From the NCBI GenBank assembly GCA_030591625.1, contig JAUVAR010000095.1, forward strand, positions 1 through 8,859: a stretch of DNA of 8,859 nt, given 5' to 3'. Below the pieces are notes generated by a model. The model saw only the letters and a program-made list of their open reading frames with translations. It ran no database searches and was not told where the DNA came from. Below, one piece after another: positions 6,867 through 8,859 of the stretch (the first letter of the stretch is position 1; each line of letters begins with the position of its first letter). This stretch comes from Candidatus Zixiibacteriota bacterium (lineage in GTDB: Bacteria; Zixibacteria; MSB-5A5; GN15; FEB-12). The position numbers and the translations under genes are program-made.

Positions 6867-8859
6867 ATGTTATTACCCGGATCAAAATTCGGAAAATATG
6901 AAATAGAAAAAGAGATTGGCACGGGAGGAATCGGTGTAGTTTATAAGGCGTGTGATTCAAGCGGTGCATCTCAGGTAGCTCTTAAGATTCTCAACAAAGA
7001 GACAGCCGAATCTGAAGTTATGCGCGAACAGCTTATTTCTGAAGCAAAACTTAGTAGTGCGGTCGATTCTCCCTATGTTGTCAAGATTTTGGATTATGGC
7101 CAAAATGATGATATCCCGTACATTGCAATGGAATTGGTTAACGGAAAAGAACTCCGTGACAGACTCGGTGATTTTAGCTTTGAGGAGAAGGCCGAATTGG
7201 CGATCCGTCTTGGATTGGGGATTCAGGCAGCCCATGATACCGGTCTGGTTCATCGCGATCTCAAACCTGAAAATGTGCTGATTGACGAAGATGGTTCACC
7301 CAAAATTCTTGATTTTGGACTCGCGCGTGAAGTAGATACTGACACTGTTGATGAATTCGGTGATATCGCCGGAACACTCTATTACCTTTCTCCCGAACAA
7401 CTCTCCGGTGAGACAATCACGGTCGGATCAGATGTTTTTAGTTATGGGACAATCCTGTACGAACTTTTTGTCGGGAGACGGCCGTTTGAAGGGGAATACT
7501 CTTCGAGCATTATATACTCGATTCTTCATGAAGCCCCACTAACGCCAAGCGAACTGGTTGACGATATCCCTGCCTGGCTCGATGAATTGATATTGAAACT
7601 TCTGGCGAAGCGTCCTGAGGAGCGTTATAACCCGATTCTTGATGCCGTTCGTTTTTTGCAAACTCACAAAGACCAGAAAGATACAACCGGCGACAAGTTT
7701 GTTAAGGCGAGACAGACTGTAACGGTTATTGATCTGCGCAATATGTCGGGCGATGATTCATGGCAGTATTTCTGCGAAGGGTTCACCGATGATGTGATAC
7801 GTGAATTGAGCAGACGTACTGATCTGGTGGTGAGTGCTGAACCTTCTTCAACTTTTGGACGGGATATCAAAGCTGTCTTTGAGAAGTGTCGTTCTGATTA
7901 TGTTATAACGGGCTCACTTCTAAAATGGCAGGATAAGATCAAACTGAGTCTTAAAGTATATGGCTCTGGAGGTGAGGAAATAATCTGGGATTCGAGCTTC
8001 ACGGAAAGTGCCGACAATCTTTTTGAGCTTCTTTCAACCGCCGCCGCAGAATCATCGGCGCGTCTTTCTGCCGCCACCAACTCTCCGTTGGTTGAGGTAG
8101 AGGATGATCGTCAACATGATGTCACGGCGTATGACTACTATCTCAAAGGAAAGAACTACTACCAAACCAACAAACCGGATGATCTTGAATTTGCATCAGG
8201 CATGTACAAGAAAGCACTTGAGATTGAACCGGACTTTGCTCTTGCGCATGCCGGGCTTTCGGATGTTTACACCTTTCAGTATATGGCCTACTACGATCGC
8301 ACAGATGAATGTATTGAAAATGCGCGCTTGCATGCACTGGCTTCTTTGGAAGCTGACGCCTGGCTCCCCGAGGGGCATCGTTCGATGGGACGTTATCATA
8401 TGTTTACCGGCAGCCAGAATAAAGCAAAAGAATGTTTTCTAAAGGCTATAGAGTATAATCCGAAATATGCGGTTGCATATCGCACCCTTGGATGGTTGAT
8501 GATGGCAGAGGGTGATTATGCCGAAGCTCTCGACTGGGCTAAGAAGTCACTTGATGCAGCCCCAACCGATTTGGAAACTCTGTTGTTAATCTCATTGCTT
8601 CATATTGGTGAAGAAAAATATACACTTGCTATGTCAACTTTGCACCGAGCGATCGAGCTTGGCCCCGATTATGGTCGTGCGTATTATGAACTCGGTCAGG
8701 TTTATCATAAACTTGGTGTGGCAAGTCTTGCTCCTGAGAATTTTGAACTGGGCTGCAAGTACAAAGGTGATCCAAATTGTTTCACCGATGCAGGTTTTTT
8801 ACATTTTATGCTGGGTCATTATGATAAGGCACGAAGTATATTAAAGCAGGCTCTTGAGG
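6867..8859 (+). CDS. Ser/Thr protein kinase with TolB-like domain and TPR array (3' partial)
   Basis: The frame runs from ATG 6867 through the right edge without a stop, giving 664 codons so far. An in-frame TGA at 6843 and the lack of any other ATG fix the start. Residues about 11-270 are a Hanks-type kinase: glycine loop GTGGIGVVYKA (18-28), catalytic lysine K40 in VALK, probable helix-C glutamate E59, HRDLKPEN at 129-136 with catalytic D131, DFG at 149-151, then GTLYYLSPEQ with SPE in place of APE, and D189 in SDVFSYG. Key residues are intact, so it should be active. About 285-395 match the TolB N-terminal-like domain seen in signalling proteins (NMSGDDSWQYFCEGFTDDV, then DYVITGSL). About 420-664 are tandem TPRs (YKKALEIEPDFALAHAGLSDVY, ending KARSILKQALE). 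No membrane segment is seen, so it is probably cytosolic. TPRs likely bind partners or substrates. The phosphatase is divergent from it. Confidence 0.93.
   Translation, partial: MLLPGSKFGKYEIEKEIGTGGIGVVYKACDSSGASQVALKILNKETAESEVMREQLISEAKLSSAVDSPYVVKILDYGQNDDIPYIAMELVNGKELRDRLGDFSFEEKAELAIRLGLGIQAAHDTGLVHRDLKPENVLIDEDGSPKILDFGLAREVDTDTVDEFGDIAGTLYYLSPEQLSGETITVGSDVFSYGTILYELFVGRRPFEGEYSSSIIYSILHEAPLTPSELVDDIPAWLDELILKLLAKRPEERYNPILDAVRFLQTHKDQKDTTGDKFVKARQTVTVIDLRNMSGDDSWQYFCEGFTDDVIRELSRRTDLVVSAEPSSTFGRDIKAVFEKCRSDYVITGSLLKWQDKIKLSLKVYGSGGEEIIWDSSFTESADNLFELLSTAAAESSARLSAATNSPLVEVEDDRQHDVTAYDYYLKGKNYYQTNKPDDLEFASGMYKKALEIEPDFALAHAGLSDVYTFQYMAYYDRTDECIENARLHALASLEADAWLPEGHRSMGRYHMFTGSQNKAKECFLKAIEYNPKYAVAYRTLGWLMMAEGDYAEALDWAKKSLDAAPTDLETLLLISLLHIGEEKYTLAMSTLHRAIELGPDYGRAYYELGQVYHKLGVASLAPENFELGCKYKGDPNCFTDAGFLHFMLGHYDKARSILKQALE

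Noticed and set aside
6957..7253. Minus-strand 98-codon open frame opposite the kinase N-terminal region
   Set aside because: It lies wholly antisense to the conserved kinase domain, which carries all catalytic motifs, and its translation has no recognisable features.
8104..8442. Plus-strand 112-codon open frame inside the kinase gene
   Set aside because: It is an out-of-frame shadow of the TPR-coding region; the correct frame reads clear TPR motifs through to the window edge.

Overview
The window looks like chromosomal DNA from a bacterium of the FCB superphylum, most plausibly a Zixibacteria-type candidate lineage. Three things point that way: a complete type IX secretion (T9SS) sorting tail with the YPNPFNP signature, paired dockerin-like modules introduced by a double cysteine, and a very large FG-GAP (VCBS) repeat protein. 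The lineage is an inference from domain style; there is no rRNA or housekeeping marker here. Base composition is moderate and looks even across the window. No mobile element, CRISPR array, tRNA or rRNA was seen.

Layout. (1) Positions 2-2320, plus strand: the 3' part of a large secreted protein gene that runs in from the left edge. It encodes a beta-helix tail, beta-sandwich regions, a dockerin-like pair, a cohesin-like stretch and a C-terminal T9SS sorting domain. A likely intrinsic terminator follows. (2) Positions 2321-2756: a convergent intergenic gap with no convincing gene but several short inverted repeats. (3) Positions 2757-5303, minus strand: a complete secreted FG-GAP repeat protein, starting with GTG behind a good ribosome binding site and a recognisable sigma70-type promoter, and ending in a second dockerin-like pair. 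(4) Positions 5469-6755, minus strand: a complete cytoplasmic GAF-SpoIIE/RsbU-type PP2C phosphatase. (5) Positions 6867-8859, plus strand: a Ser/Thr protein kinase fused to a TolB-like domain and a TPR array. It is divergent from the phosphatase and runs off the right edge, so it never meets a stop codon in the window.

How they fit together. The left 5.3 kb is a surface-protein region: two exported multidomain proteins share the same Cys-flanked dockerin-like module, but only the first shows a T9SS tail. The right 3.4 kb is a signalling region: a eukaryotic-type kinase and a phosphatase transcribed away from a shared 111-bp promoter region. That region carries two exact copies of an 11-bp element, AGGAAAGTTTC, and two perfect TATAAT hexamers. 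The natural reading is a reversible phosphorylation module, although no shared substrate can be seen. I found no clearly unprecedented system. The most testable leads are the divergent kinase/phosphatase control region, the structured convergent gap and the shared dockerin-like module.
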